Shown in pieces: positions 24,177 through 32,924 of a stretch of 64,000 bases of DNA (its first letter is position 1; every line of letters starts with the position of its first letter). The position numbers were made by a program, and so were the translations under genes. Source of the stretch: Pseudomonas sp. BBP2017 (lineage in GTDB: Bacteria > Pseudomonadota > Gammaproteobacteria > Pseudomonadales > Pseudomonadaceae); assembly GCF_003024385.1 (NCBI RefSeq), contig NZ_PVZN01000012.1, positions 98,065 through 162,064 on the forward strand, read 5' to 3'. A model generated the notes under the pieces. It was not told where the DNA came from and did not search any database. It was given only the letters and a program-made list of their open reading frames with translations.

Positions 24177-26078
24177 TCAGGTCCCGACGATGCCACCATC
24201 TTCCCGGCTGATCGCCATTACCGACGAACGCGGCTTGCCATTGGGCAAGTGCTCGGGAAAGGTCGAGCCGCCAGTTTCACCTGGATGCTGAATCCCCACG
24301 AACAAGGTGCGTTGGTCTGGCGCAAAAGCGATACCGGTTACCTCACAAGCCACCGGCCCGACCATGAAGCGCCGAATCTCGCCGCTGACCGGGTCGGCAC
24401 AGAGCATCTGGTTATTGCCCATGCCGGCAAAATCACCGCTATTGCTGTAGTCGCCATCGGTGAGGATCCACAACCGGCCATCCGGGTCGAAGCCCAGCCC
24501 GTCCGGGCTGTTGAACATGTTCTGCGGGGTAATGTTGCTTGAGCCGCCCTTGGCATCATCAGGGTGTACCGAAGGGTTGCCGGCGACCACGAACAGGTCC
24601 CAGTCGAAACTCATGGCGCCGTGGTCATTTTCACTTTCGCGCCAGCGCAGGATCTGCCCGTAGAGATTTTTCTCACGTGGGTTGGGGCCGCCTGCCGGTT
24701 GGCCTTCTTCCCCGCGTTTGACGTTGTTGGTCAGGGTGCAATAGACCTGGCCATCCTTGGGGCTGAGCACAATCCACTCCGGGCGGTCCATGCGTGTTGC
24801 CTTGAGCTGGCTGGCGGCCAGGCGCGCGTGGATCAGGACCTGGGCCTGGCTGGCAAAACCGTTGGCGGCAATCAGGCCGTTCTTGCCGTGGGTCAGTTCC
24901 AGCCACTGGCCTTTGCCTCGCGGATGGTCGGCGTTCTGGTCGCCATCGTCGAAACGCGCGACATACAGGGTGCCGTGGTCAAGCAGGCTGCGGTTGGCGC
25001 TGGGGTTCTTGTGGTCGATGCGGTCGCGGCTGATGAATTTGTAGATGAACTCACCGCGCTCATCGTCGCCCATATAGACCACCGCCCGACCATCGCGGGT
25101 TTCGCCGAGGGCGGCGTTTTCATGTTTGAAGCGGCCCAGAGCAGTGCGTTTTACCGGGGTCGAATCCGGGTCGAACGGATCGATCTCCACCACCCAGCCA
25201 TGACGGTTCAGTTCATTGGGGTTCTTTGCCAGGTCGAAACGCGGGTCGTGCGGGTGCCAGCCGATTTCCTTGCTGTCGATCGTGGCCCCGTAGCGTTTCT
25301 GCCCCGCATCGAACGCTTGCTCCGGATTGCTGCTGCCGAAGCAGTCGGTGAAGTTCTCTTCACAGGTCAGGTAAGTGCCCCAGGGGGTCTTGCCGTTGGC
25401 GCAGTTCTGGAACGTGCCGAGCACCTTGCGACCGCTGTTGTCGGCCGCGGTCTTCATCCAGGCATCGCCCGCCGCCGGGCCGCTGACGCGGATCGGCGAG
25501 TTGCCGTGGATGCGCCGGTTGTAGGGCGAACCCTGGACGAACTGCCATTGGCCATTGCTGCGTTTGACCTCGATCACCGATACGCCTTCGGCAGCCTGGG
25601 CCTTGTGCACGTCTTCGGCGGAGGCCGGTTGCCCACCGTGAGCGAACAGATAGCGGTAGTTGGTGTATTCGTTGTTGATGGCCATCAACGCCCGATTGTC
25701 ATCGTTCGGGAAGGGGAACAGGCTCATGCCGTCATTGTTGTCACCGAACTGCAGTTCCTGGGCCCTGGCTGTGCCCTGGCCGGAGGCATCGAAGGCCGGG
25801 GCGTCGGCATGCAGTGGCTGGCCCCAGCTGATCAGTACCGAGGCCTTGTAGCCAGGGGGCAGGCTGATGCTGTCGGCGGTGGCACTGGGGATGCTGGTAA
25901 AGCCGAGCAGGCTGCTATTGGCTGCGCTGACACTGGCGGCCATGACGCTACGGCTGAGCAGACTGCCACCCAGAAACAGGGCGGCGCCGCACAGGGCACC
26001 CGCTCCGATGAAACGACGGCGACTCAGGCTGACCAGCTGTTCGAGGTCGGTGGACTGGTGTTCTTCTAATAGGTTCAT
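24177..26078 (-). CDS. PhoX-type (DUF839) alkaline phosphatase, Tat-exported
   Basis: A 633-residue protein whose N-terminus carries SRRRFIGAG followed by a hydrophobic stretch, a twin-arginine signal for export of a folded, metal-loaded enzyme. The body is the PhoX/DUF839 beta-propeller, with PWGTYLTCEENFTDCF (the cysteine that binds iron in PhoX), YMGDDERGEFIYKF, and near the C-terminus NSPDGLGFDPDGRLWILTDGDYS. PhoX enzymes use Ca and Fe to hydrolyse phosphate esters in the periplasm. No Pho box was identified in the short upstream region. PhoX rather than another DUF839 function is the likely reading. Confidence 0.85.
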   Translation of the reverse strand: MNLLEEHQSTDLEQLVSLSRRRFIGAGALCGAALFLGGSLLSRSVMAASVSAANSSLLGFTSIPSATADSISLPPGYKASVLISWGQPLHADAPAFDASGQGTARAQELQFGDNNDGMSLFPFPNDDNRALMAINNEYTNYRYLFAHGGQPASAEDVHKAQAAEGVSVIEVKRSNGQWQFVQGSPYNRRIHGNSPIRVSGPAAGDAWMKTAADNSGRKVLGTFQNCANGKTPWGTYLTCEENFTDCFGSSNPEQAFDAGQKRYGATIDSKEIGWHPHDPRFDLAKNPNELNRHGWVVEIDPFDPDSTPVKRTALGRFKHENAALGETRDGRAVVYMGDDERGEFIYKFISRDRIDHKNPSANRSLLDHGTLYVARFDDGDQNADHPRGKGQWLELTHGKNGLIAANGFASQAQVLIHARLAASQLKATRMDRPEWIVLSPKDGQVYCTLTNNVKRGEEGQPAGGPNPREKNLYGQILRWRESENDHGAMSFDWDLFVVAGNPSVHPDDAKGGSSNITPQNMFNSPDGLGFDPDGRLWILTDGDYSNSGDFAGMGNNQMLCADPVSGEIRRFMVGPVACEVTGIAFAPDQRTLFVGIQHPGETGGSTFPEHLPNGKPRSSVMAISREDGGIVGT

Positions 26079-26141
26079 GACAGGCTTCCTGCGGGTTTGG
26101 CAGTCACCTTAGTCAGCACTTATGACGGTTTTGTGTCGGTT

Positions 26142-26906
26142 TTACAAAGGCGTTCCGATAAGTACGTAGGACGGTTGAAACTGAACGCGTAGGTTGCTTC
26201 CCGCGACCACTGCATGGGCGTTGAGCCAGGCAGGTTCAGCGAAGGTACAGAGGGTTTGCCCGTTGCTCAACGTCAGGCGTACTTCAGTCGGCCGTTGAGG
26301 TTCGTCGATTAATGCCTCGACCCTCGCTTGCAGGCAGTTGTAGCCTTGCAGTGGAAGTTCCTGTGGGCTGAGTAGCGTCAACCAGCCAGCCTTGATCAAG
26401 GCCACCACCGCGGTCCCTGGGGTCAGTTCCAGGCGTTGGGTGCTGTCGCGAGTAATCAGCGCGTCGATACTCAATTCGTTGGCCAAGGCCAGGCTGATGC
26501 GGTCGTAATGCCCTTCGGCCTGGACCGCGCTGACCCGTCCGTGCAGCTGGTTACGGGCACTGGTGCGCAACATCAGGCGACCGAGCAGGTCGAGGTCGCT
26601 GGCGTCTTCGGCGGCTTCCAGGATCTGTGCCTGCAGCGCTTGCAGGCGCTGGTACAGGCGCAGCACCCGTTGGCCTTCCTGTGACAGCTTGGCGCCACCG
26701 CCGCCGCGGCCACCGACACTGCGTTCCACCAGAGGGCTGGCCGCCAGGTTATTGAGTTCGTCGATGGCATCCCACGCCGCTTTGTAACTCATGCCAGCGC
26801 TCTTCGCCGCACGGGTGATCGAGCCTTGTTCGGCGATGTGTTGCAGCAAGGCGATCCGCTGCGGGCGGCGAACAATGTGTTGAGTAAGCAGGGCTGGCAA
26901 GGACAT
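26142..26906 (-). CDS. modE: ModE-type molybdate-responsive regulator
   Basis: A 254-residue protein. It has an N-terminal winged helix (RRPQRIALLQHIAEQGSITRAAKSAGMSYKAAWDAIDELN, with the ModE signature RSVGGRGGGG just after). Two Mop/TOBE molybdate-binding repeats follow (about 125-190 and 195-254, SARNQLHGRVSAV and NCLQARVEAL). It should repress molybdate uptake genes when molybdate is present. No modABC genes are in the window. The ATG at 26906 is chosen (MSLPALL); it lacks a clear ribosome site, and a TTG ten codons upstream is possible. Confidence 0.88.
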   Translation of the reverse strand: MSLPALLTQHIVRRPQRIALLQHIAEQGSITRAAKSAGMSYKAAWDAIDELNNLAASPLVERSVGGRGGGGAKLSQEGQRVLRLYQRLQALQAQILEAAEDASDLDLLGRLMLRTSARNQLHGRVSAVQAEGHYDRISLALANELSIDALITRDSTQRLELTPGTAVVALIKAGWLTLLSPQELPLQGYNCLQARVEALIDEPQRPTEVRLTLSNGQTLCTFAEPAWLNAHAVVAGSNLRVQFQPSYVLIGTPL

Positions 26907-26966
26907 GTGCGGGCACGGGCAGGAAGGAAATATCAACTACGAAAGTGCCCGCACCCTGACAGCAAG

Positions 26967-27704
26967 TCAAGCGCTGCCGGGCTTGGCGGTGCGTGCCAGA
27001 CAATAGACGTCGACCCGGCGGGCACCGGCCTTGAGCAGCAGGCTGGCCAGGGCTTGGGCGGTGGCGCCGGTGGTCAGCACATCGTCGATAAGGGCCAGGT
27101 GCCGACCTTCCAGCCGGTCGACGTTTTCCACGGTAAAGGCCTGGCGTAAATTGCGTTTGCGCTGCCGCGCGTTGAGGCCCTGCTGCGCCGGTGTGTCGAC
27201 CAGGCGCTTGAGTATCCGATCGTCGCAGGCGATACCGGTGTGCGTGGCCAGCCAGCGGGCGAGCATGGCAGCCTGGTTGTAGCCGCGTTGGCGCAAGCGG
27301 CGACGGCTCAGGGGCACCGGCAGGAGCAGTGCCGGACGCGGCAGGCCCTCGCTGAAGCGATGCATCAGCCAGCGGCCGAGCAGCTGTGCCAGCAAGTACC
27401 CGAGTGGCCACTGGCTGTGGTACTTGAACCGACTGATCAGCGCATCCAGCGGAAAGCCGTAGTGCCAGGGTGCCTCAACCCGGTAGAAAGCCGGTGCACG
27501 GCGGCTGCATTGGCCGCACGTCAAGCCGTGCATCGGCAGGGGCAGGGCGCAGACCTGGCAGCCATCTTCCAGCCAGGGCAGTTCGGCTTCGCAGGCGACG
27601 CAAAGCGGGTAGGGCTGTTCGGCGGTTTCATTGCACAGTAGGCAGGTATGGTTATTATTTAACCACTTGTAAACCATGCTTTTGAGTTGTGGTTGACAGT
27701 GCAT
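26967..27704 (-). CDS. comF: ComF-family phosphoribosyltransferase-like protein
   Basis: A 245-residue protein with an N-terminal zinc ribbon of CxxC pairs (CLLCNE, CVAC, CQVC, CGQC) and a C-terminal phosphoribosyltransferase-type fold marked by LALIDDVLTTGATAQ. ComF/GntX proteins are linked to DNA uptake or use of extracellular DNA. The start at 27704 is supported by AAGGA six bases upstream; an internal ATG at 27677 has none. It is divergent from bioB, and the BirA operator overlaps its first codons, so biotin status might also affect it. Confidence 0.88.
   Translation of the reverse strand: MHCQPQLKSMVYKWLNNNHTCLLCNETAEQPYPLCVACEAELPWLEDGCQVCALPLPMHGLTCGQCSRRAPAFYRVEAPWHYGFPLDALISRFKYHSQWPLGYLLAQLLGRWLMHRFSEGLPRPALLLPVPLSRRRLRQRGYNQAAMLARWLATHTGIACDDRILKRLVDTPAQQGLNARQRKRNLRQAFTVENVDRLEGRHLALIDDVLTTGATAQALASLLLKAGARRVDVYCLARTAKPGSA
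27667..27699 (+). promoter_or_regulatory. BirA (biotin) operator
   Basis: TTGTAAACC (27667-27675), a 15-base spacer, then GGTTGACAG (27691-27699). The proteobacterial BirA pattern is TTGTAAACC-N14-16-GGTTTACAA: the left half is perfect and the right half matches 7 of 9. It covers the -35 element of the bioB promoter and the first comF codons, as expected for a repressor site. Confidence 0.75.
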
Positions 27705-27721
27705 CGAGCTTCCTTAACTAT
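27693..27721 (+). promoter_or_regulatory. Candidate bioB promoter
   Basis: A perfect -35 TTGACA (27693-27698) is followed after 17 bases by AACTAT (27716-27721), a weak -10. The -35 lies inside the right half of the BirA operator, so bound BirA would block polymerase. Confidence 0.5.
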
Positions 27722-27793
27722 GCGAGCTATCCGTGATGCGCTGGCGGGCAATCCTGTTCCGGCGCCAGTCAAAGCCTAAACAAGGAACCGCCG

Positions 27794-28852
27794 ATGAGCG
27801 CCAGCACAACTGCAACAACACGTCACGACTGGACCCTGGCCGAGGTCAAGGCGCTGTTCCAGCAACCGTTCAATGACTTGCTGTTCCAGGCGCAGACCGT
27901 GCACCGCGCGCACTTCGACGCCAACCGCGTTCAGGTCTCGACCCTGCTGTCGATCAAGACCGGCGCCTGCCCGGAAGATTGCAAATATTGTCCGCAGTCC
28001 GGTCACTACAACACCGGGCTGGAAAAGCAGAAGCTGATGGAAGTGCAGAAGGTCCTCGAAGAGGCCGCTCGCGCCAAGGCCATCGGCTCTACCCGCTTCT
28101 GCATGGGCGCGGCCTGGAAGCACCCGTCGGCCAAAGACATGCCTTACGTGCTGCAGATGGTCAAAGGGGTCAAGGCCATGGGCCTGGAAACCTGCATGAC
28201 CCTGGGCAAGCTCGACCAGGAACAGACCCAGGCGCTGGCCGAAGCCGGGCTGGACTACTACAACCACAACCTCGATACTTCGCCAGAGTTCTACGGCAGT
28301 ATCATCACCACCCGTACTTACAGCGATCGCTTGCAAACCCTGTCCTATGTACGTGACGCCGGGATGAAGATCTGCTCGGGCGGGATCCTTGGCATGGGCG
28401 AGTCGCTGGACGACCGCGCCGGCCTGTTGATCCAGCTGGCCAACCTGCCGGAGCACCCGGAGTCGGTACCGATCAACATGCTGGTAAAAGTCGCCGGTAC
28501 GCCGCTGGAAAACGCCGAAGAGGTCGACCCGTTCGACTTTATCCGCATGCTCGCCGTGGCGCGGATCCTGATGCCCAAATCCCATGTGCGGCTGTCGGCC
28601 GGACGTGAGGCGATGAACGAGCAAATGCAGGCCCTGGCATTCTTTGCTGGCGCCAACTCGATTTTCTACGGCGAGAAACTGCTGACCACCGCCAACCCGC
28701 AGGCCGACAAGGACATGCAGCTGTTCGCCCGCCTGGGCATTCAGCCTGAAGCCGGTGAAGAGCACGCCGACGAAGTCCACCAGGCGGCCATCGAGCAGGC
28801 CCTGATCGAACAGAAGAGCAGCGAGCTGTTCTACAACGCCGCCTCGGCCTGA
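27794..28852 (+). CDS. bioB: Biotin synthase
   Basis: A 352-residue radical SAM enzyme that inserts sulfur into dethiobiotin, the last step of biotin synthesis. The radical SAM cluster motif CPEDCKYC (C-x3-C-x2-C) is present, followed by the family's [23 protein letters not shown] and [14 protein letters not shown] complete the signature. AAGGAA lies six bases before the ATG. It is the first gene of bioBFHCD; bioF follows after seven bases. The operon is probably repressed by biotin-loaded BirA. Confidence 0.98.
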   Translation: MSASTTATTRHDWTLAEVKALFQQPFNDLLFQAQTVHRAHFDANRVQVSTLLSIKTGACPEDCKYCPQSGHYNTGLEKQKLMEVQKVLEEAARAKAIGSTRFCMGAAWKHPSAKDMPYVLQMVKGVKAMGLETCMTLGKLDQEQTQALAEAGLDYYNHNLDTSPEFYGSIITTRTYSDRLQTLSYVRDAGMKICSGGILGMGESLDDRAGLLIQLANLPEHPESVPINMLVKVAGTPLENAEEVDPFDFIRMLAVARILMPKSHVRLSAGREAMNEQMQALAFFAGANSIFYGEKLLTTANPQADKDMQLFARLGIQPEAGEEHADEVHQAAIEQALIEQKSSELFYNAASA

Positions 28853-28859
28853 GGCGGCC

Positions 28860-30032
28860 ATGGCTTTTGATCTTCGTGCGCGGCTGGAGCAGCGCCGCGC
28901 TGCCGACCTGTACCGTCAGCGGCCATTACTGCAGACCCCCCAGGGGCCGCAGGTGGTGGTCGATGGTCAGCCATTGTTGGCCTTTTGCAGCAACGACTAC
29001 CTGGGCCTGGCCAATCACCCTGAAGTGATCGCTGCCTGGCGTGCCGGTGCCGAGCGCTGGGGGGTTGGCGGTGGCGCTTCGCACCTGGTGATCGGCCACA
29101 GCACGCCGCACCATGAGGTCGAAGAGGCGCTGGCCGAACTCACTGGCCGACCGCGCGCATTGCTGTTTTCCACAGGCTACATGGCCAATCTTGGCGCCTT
29201 GACGGCGCTGGTGGGGCAGGGCGACACGGTGCTGCAAGACCGCCTCAATCATGCCTCGCTGCTTGATGCCGGGCTGCTCAGCGGTGCGCGCTTCAAACGG
29301 TACCTGCACAACGATGCGAACAGCCTGGCCAGCCGCCTGGACAAGGCGCTGGGCAATACCCTGGTGGTCACTGACGGGGTGTTCAGCATGGATGGCGACA
29401 TTGCCGACCTGCCAGCCTTGGCAGCGACAGCCAAGGCCCGCGATGCCTGGCTGATGGTCGATGATGCCCATGGCTTCGGTACGCTGGGGCGCAACGGCGG
29501 CGGGATTGTCGAGCATTTCGGCTTGGGTACCGAGCAGGTGCCGGTGCTGATCGGCACGCTGGGCAAGGCGTGCGGTACTGCCGGTGCTTTTGTCGCCGGC
29601 AGCGAGGAGCTGATCGAGTGCCTGATCCAGTTCGCCCGCCCCTACATCTATACCACCAGCCAGCCACCGGCGTTGGCGTGTGCCACCTTGCGCAGCCTGC
29701 AACTGCTGCGCAGCGAGCACTGGCGCCGAGAGCATCTGGCGGCGCTGATCCAGCAGTTTCGCAGTGGTGCCGAGCAGATCGGCCTGCAGTTGATGGACAG
29801 CTTCACCCCGATTCAACCGATCCTGATCGGCGACAGTGCACGGGCCTTGCGTCTTTCGCAGATGCTGCGCGAACGCGGCTTGCTGGTCACTGCGATCCGT
29901 CCGCCGACGGTACCCGCTGGCAGCGCGCGCCTGCGGGTAACCTTGAGTGCGGCGCACAGTGCGGCTCAGGTGCAGCTATTGTTGGATGCATTGTCCGACT
30001 GTTATCCGCTGCTGGAGCCTGCCGATGCGTAA
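28860..30032 (+). CDS. bioF: 8-amino-7-oxononanoate synthase
   Basis: A 390-residue PLP enzyme that joins pimeloyl-ACP and alanine to make 8-amino-7-oxononanoate (KAPA). The PLP lysine lies in [15 protein letters not shown]. Other family marks are [17 protein letters not shown] near the N-terminus, the glycine-rich [13 protein letters not shown], and [13 protein letters not shown]. It follows bioB by seven bases and overlaps bioH by eight. Confidence 0.97.
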   Translation: MAFDLRARLEQRRAADLYRQRPLLQTPQGPQVVVDGQPLLAFCSNDYLGLANHPEVIAAWRAGAERWGVGGGASHLVIGHSTPHHEVEEALAELTGRPRALLFSTGYMANLGALTALVGQGDTVLQDRLNHASLLDAGLLSGARFKRYLHNDANSLASRLDKALGNTLVVTDGVFSMDGDIADLPALAATAKARDAWLMVDDAHGFGTLGRNGGGIVEHFGLGTEQVPVLIGTLGKACGTAGAFVAGSEELIECLIQFARPYIYTTSQPPALACATLRSLQLLRSEHWRREHLAALIQQFRSGAEQIGLQLMDSFTPIQPILIGDSARALRLSQMLRERGLLVTAIRPPTVPAGSARLRVTLSAAHSAAQVQLLLDALSDCYPLLEPADA

Positions 30033-30756
30033 CCGACTGGTCCTTCTGCCGGGCTGGGGCCTGGGGCGATCGGCATTGCAACCATTGGTGGCGGCGTTGC
30101 GCGCCATCGATCACGGCTTGCAGGTCGAGATCCACGACCTGCCTGCTCTGGTGTCGAATGACCCGCAAGACTGGCTCGACCAGCTCGACCGGCAATTGCC
30201 ACGCAATGCCTGGCTCGGCGGCTGGTCGCTGGGCGGCATGCTCGCCGCCGAACTGGCTGCACGGCGTGGGGATGACTGTTACGGGTTGATTACCCTGGGC
30301 AGCAACCTCAGTTTCGTCAGCCGCCCGGACTGGCCTCACGGTATGCCTGCGGACACGTTTCAGACCTTCCTCGAAGGCTGCCGCTATCACACCCAGGTCA
30401 CGCTCAAACGCTTCATTTCGCTGTGCAGCCAGGGCGCTGAAGAACCGCGCAGCCTGGCCCGCTTGCTTGGTGCGGCGCTGCCCGAGCCTGCTCCCGAGCA
30501 ACTGGTGGCCGGGCTCGAAGTGCTTGGCCAGCTTGATACCCGGGCAGCGTTGCAGGCCTATGGCGGCCCGCAACTGCACCTGTTTGCCGGCCGTGACGGG
30601 CTGGTGCCGGCTGAAGTCGCCGGGGTGTTGCTTGAAGGACTGCCCGACGTGGAAGTCGGGCTGCTGGAAGACAGTGCTCATGGTTTTGTGATGGAAGCAC
30701 CTCATGAGTTGGCGGCTGCGATAAAGGCCTTTGTACATGAGAGTGGCGATGACTGA
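30025..30756 (+). CDS. bioH: Pimeloyl-ACP methyl ester esterase
   Basis: A 243-residue alpha/beta hydrolase that removes the methyl group from pimeloyl-ACP methyl ester after the BioC route. It has LLPGWGLG, the nucleophile elbow GGWSLGGM, an acidic residue in FAGRDGLVP and the catalytic histidine in EDSAHGF. The ATG at 30025 ([10 protein letters not shown]) overlaps bioF by eight bases and fits the family start; longer frames overlap bioF further. The stop overlaps bioC. Confidence 0.95.
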   Translation: MRNRLVLLPGWGLGRSALQPLVAALRAIDHGLQVEIHDLPALVSNDPQDWLDQLDRQLPRNAWLGGWSLGGMLAAELAARRGDDCYGLITLGSNLSFVSRPDWPHGMPADTFQTFLEGCRYHTQVTLKRFISLCSQGAEEPRSLARLLGAALPEPAPEQLVAGLEVLGQLDTRAALQAYGGPQLHLFAGRDGLVPAEVAGVLLEGLPDVEVGLLEDSAHGFVMEAPHELAAAIKAFVHESGDD

Positions 30757-31573
30757 TCTTTCCCAACCGGGTCTGCCCGGCGCCTTGCCCGACAAACGTC
30801 AGGTCGCAGCCTCGTTCTCGCGTGCTGCCGCCAGTTACGACAGCGTTGCAGAACTACAGCGCGCCGTGGGTAACGCATTGCTTGAACAGCTGCCCACCAG
30901 CATTGAGCCACAACGCTGGCTGGATCTGGGCAGTGGCACCGGCTATTTCAGCCGCGCCTTGCACAAGCGCTTCCCGCAGGCCGCTGGTGTTGCCGTGGAT
31001 ATCGCCGAGGGCATGCTCCAGCATGCACGCGAGCAAGGTGGGGCGCACTACCATGTGGCTGGCGATGCCGAGCGTTTGCCAATGCAGGACGCCAGCGTCG
31101 AACTGATCTTTACCAGCCTGGCGGTGCAATGGTGTGGCGATTTTCGCGCCGTGCTCAGTGAAGCTCGACGGGTCCTGCAACCGGGCGGGGTGCTGGCCTT
31201 TGCCAGCCTTTGCGCTGGCACATTGCATGAGCTGCGCGAGAGCTGGCAGGCGGTCGATGGCCTGGCGCATGTCAATCGCTTCCGTCATCTGCAGGACTAC
31301 CAGCGTTTGTGTGCCGGGAGTAAGTTGCGGGTTCTTGGGCTGGAAACTCGCCCGCATGTGCTGTACTACCCTGATGTGCGCAGCCTGACCCATGAACTCA
31401 AGGCCCTCGGCGCACACAATCTCAACCCGGGCCGTCCTGCCGGGCTGACCGGACGGGCGCGGATGCAGGGGCTGTTGCAGGCCTATGAGCAATTTCGGCA
31501 AACGCAAGGACTGCCAGCCACCTATCAAGTGGTCTACGGTGTACTGCAAAAGCCGCTGATTGAAGGGAAATGA
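30749..31573 (+). CDS. bioC: Malonyl-ACP O-methyltransferase
   Basis: A 274-residue SAM methyltransferase that methylates malonyl-ACP so fatty-acid synthesis can build the pimeloyl chain. It shows [23 protein letters not shown] at the N-terminus, the SAM motif [15 protein letters not shown], and [18 protein letters not shown]. The ATG at 30749 (MTDLSQPG) overlaps the bioH stop, an arrangement that suggests coupled translation. Confidence 0.95.
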   Translation: MTDLSQPGLPGALPDKRQVAASFSRAAASYDSVAELQRAVGNALLEQLPTSIEPQRWLDLGSGTGYFSRALHKRFPQAAGVAVDIAEGMLQHAREQGGAHYHVAGDAERLPMQDASVELIFTSLAVQWCGDFRAVLSEARRVLQPGGVLAFASLCAGTLHELRESWQAVDGLAHVNRFRHLQDYQRLCAGSKLRVLGLETRPHVLYYPDVRSLTHELKALGAHNLNPGRPAGLTGRARMQGLLQAYEQFRQTQGLPATYQVVYGVLQKPLIEGK

Positions 31574-31574
31574 G

Positions 31575-32255
31575 ATGAGCCCAGCCTATTTCATTGCCGG
31601 AACCGACACCGATGTCGGCAAGACCACCGTGGCCGCTGGGCTGTTGCATGCGGCACAGCTGGCGGGCCTGAGCACGCTGGGCGCCAAACCGGTAGCCTCC
31701 GGATGCAGCGCCAGCGCCAAAGGGCTGCGCAATGACGATGCCCTGGCGCTGATTGCCCAGAGTTCGATCAAGCTGGCTTACGAGCAGGTCAATCCCTTCG
31801 CTTTCGAACCCGCCATTGCCCCGCATCTGGCCGCCCGCGAAGCCGGTATTGTGCTGAGCGTGCAGGCTTTGCTGGAACCCATGCGCGCAGTGCTGGCCCA
31901 GGGCGCTGATTTCACTCTGGTCGAAGGCGCCGGTGGCTGGCGGGTGCCGCTGTCTGATCAGGCCAACTTGTCGGATCTGGCCATCGCTTTGAAGCTACCG
32001 GTGATTCTGGTGGTCGGCGTGCGCCTGGGCTGTATCAACCATGCCTTGCTCAGCGCCGAAGCCATTGCCCGCGATGGACTGCAACTGGCCGGCTGGGTTG
32101 CGAACATTGTCGATCCGCGCACTTCGCGTCTTGAAGAGAACCTCGCGAGCCTTGCCGAACGATTGCCAGCCCCGTGTCTGGGGCGGGTACCCAAGCTCAA
32201 GCAGGTAACGGCTGAAGCGGTGGCTGATCACTTGCAACTGGACCTGCTGGACTAG
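31575..32255 (+). CDS. bioD: Dethiobiotin synthetase
   Basis: A 226-residue ATP-dependent enzyme closing the ureido ring from 7,8-diaminopelargonate and CO2. It has the P-loop FIAGTDTDVGKTTVAAGLL and VEGAGGWRVPL. The ATG at 31575 has AAGGGA upstream and starts one base after the bioC stop. The operon lacks bioA, the DAPA aminotransferase, which must be encoded elsewhere. Confidence 0.96.
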   Translation: MSPAYFIAGTDTDVGKTTVAAGLLHAAQLAGLSTLGAKPVASGCSASAKGLRNDDALALIAQSSIKLAYEQVNPFAFEPAIAPHLAAREAGIVLSVQALLEPMRAVLAQGADFTLVEGAGGWRVPLSDQANLSDLAIALKLPVILVVGVRLGCINHALLSAEAIARDGLQLAGWVANIVDPRTSRLEENLASLAERLPAPCLGRVPKLKQVTAEAVADHLQLDLLD

Positions 32256-32363
32256 CCTGAATCTATTGCGTGGCAATATGCTATTAGCGATTTCAACGGG
32301 CCTTTTGCCAGCAGGTCTGCTTCAATAGGCGCTGTTCGCCTTCAGCTTCATTGGAGTTTCGAC

Positions 32364-32660
32364 ATGGAAATCTCAGGCAACTCAGCATTCTACGCCGGGC
32401 TCGGTGCGATCCAGGCCGGGCAGAACCGCGTCGATCAGGCCGCCAGCCAGATCGCCAACACCACCGTCGAACGCGCAGCCACCAGCCAGTCCAGTGACTA
32501 TCAGGCCGAGCGTCTGCGTGCGGTCGATCGCAGCCAGCAGATGGACCTGGCCACCAGCAGTGTGGAAATGGCCCTGGGCAAGCATCAGGTCGAACTGGGT
32601 GTCAAAGTGGCCAAAGCATCGGACGAAATGCTCGGCACGCTGATCGACACCTACGCCTGA
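32364..32660 (+). CDS. 98-residue protein resembling fused flagellar rod/hook terminal helices
   Basis: The N-terminus FYAGLGAIQAGQNRVDQAASQIANTT resembles the Flg_bb_rod motif of flagellar axial proteins (consensus around G-L-x-A-x-x-x-x-x-D-x-x-x-x-N-I-A-N). The C-terminal third, DLATSSVEMALGKHQVELGV and then DEMLGTLIDTY, resembles the Flg_bbr_C motif at the ends of FlgC, FlgE, FlgF and FlgG. The middle domain of normal rod proteins is absent. It lacks a signal peptide and cysteines. GGAG lies eight bases before the ATG. It is alone between bioD and an acyl-CoA dehydrogenase, with no flagellar gene nearby. The similarity was judged by eye; function unknown. Confidence 0.7.
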   Translation: MEISGNSAFYAGLGAIQAGQNRVDQAASQIANTTVERAATSQSSDYQAERLRAVDRSQQMDLATSSVEMALGKHQVELGVKVAKASDEMLGTLIDTYA

Positions 32661-32810
32661 CCCTCGCGCCGCGCTCGCTGCGCGTCTTCAACTATTCTTT
32701 GAGTATCAGCACCTTGGCCTTGTTGGCAGGTGCTCGGCTGCGCGTGCGTGGGTTTTTTTACCCGCGAAACCATGCAGTTTTGCATGACCGAACTGCCCTC
32801 TGGTTGATGC

Positions 32811-32839
32811 TTGACAAGTTTTCGGCGTAAACGTATGTT
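32811..32839 (+). promoter_or_regulatory. Promoter of the first acyl-CoA dehydrogenase
   Basis: A perfect -35 TTGACA (32811-32816), a 17-base spacer, and -10 TATGTT (32834-32839). It lies about 85 bases before the start codon and directly upstream of the PsrA-type repeat. Confidence 0.7.
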
Positions 32840-32840
32840 T

Positions 32841-32854
32841 CAAACAACTGTTTG
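32841..32854. promoter_or_regulatory. PsrA-type operator
   Basis: CAAAC-AACT-GTTTG is a perfect inverted repeat that fits the published PsrA pattern (C/G)AAAC-N2-4-GTTT(G/C); including the flanking T and A the arms are six bases. It begins one base after the -10 element and so covers the likely transcription start, as a repressor site would. Confidence 0.72.
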
Positions 32855-32924
32855 ACCGGATGCCAACAACAACGGATCGGTCGTGGTTTCTCTCTCCAGG
32901 ATTCATCAGCAGAGGTTCATCGCT

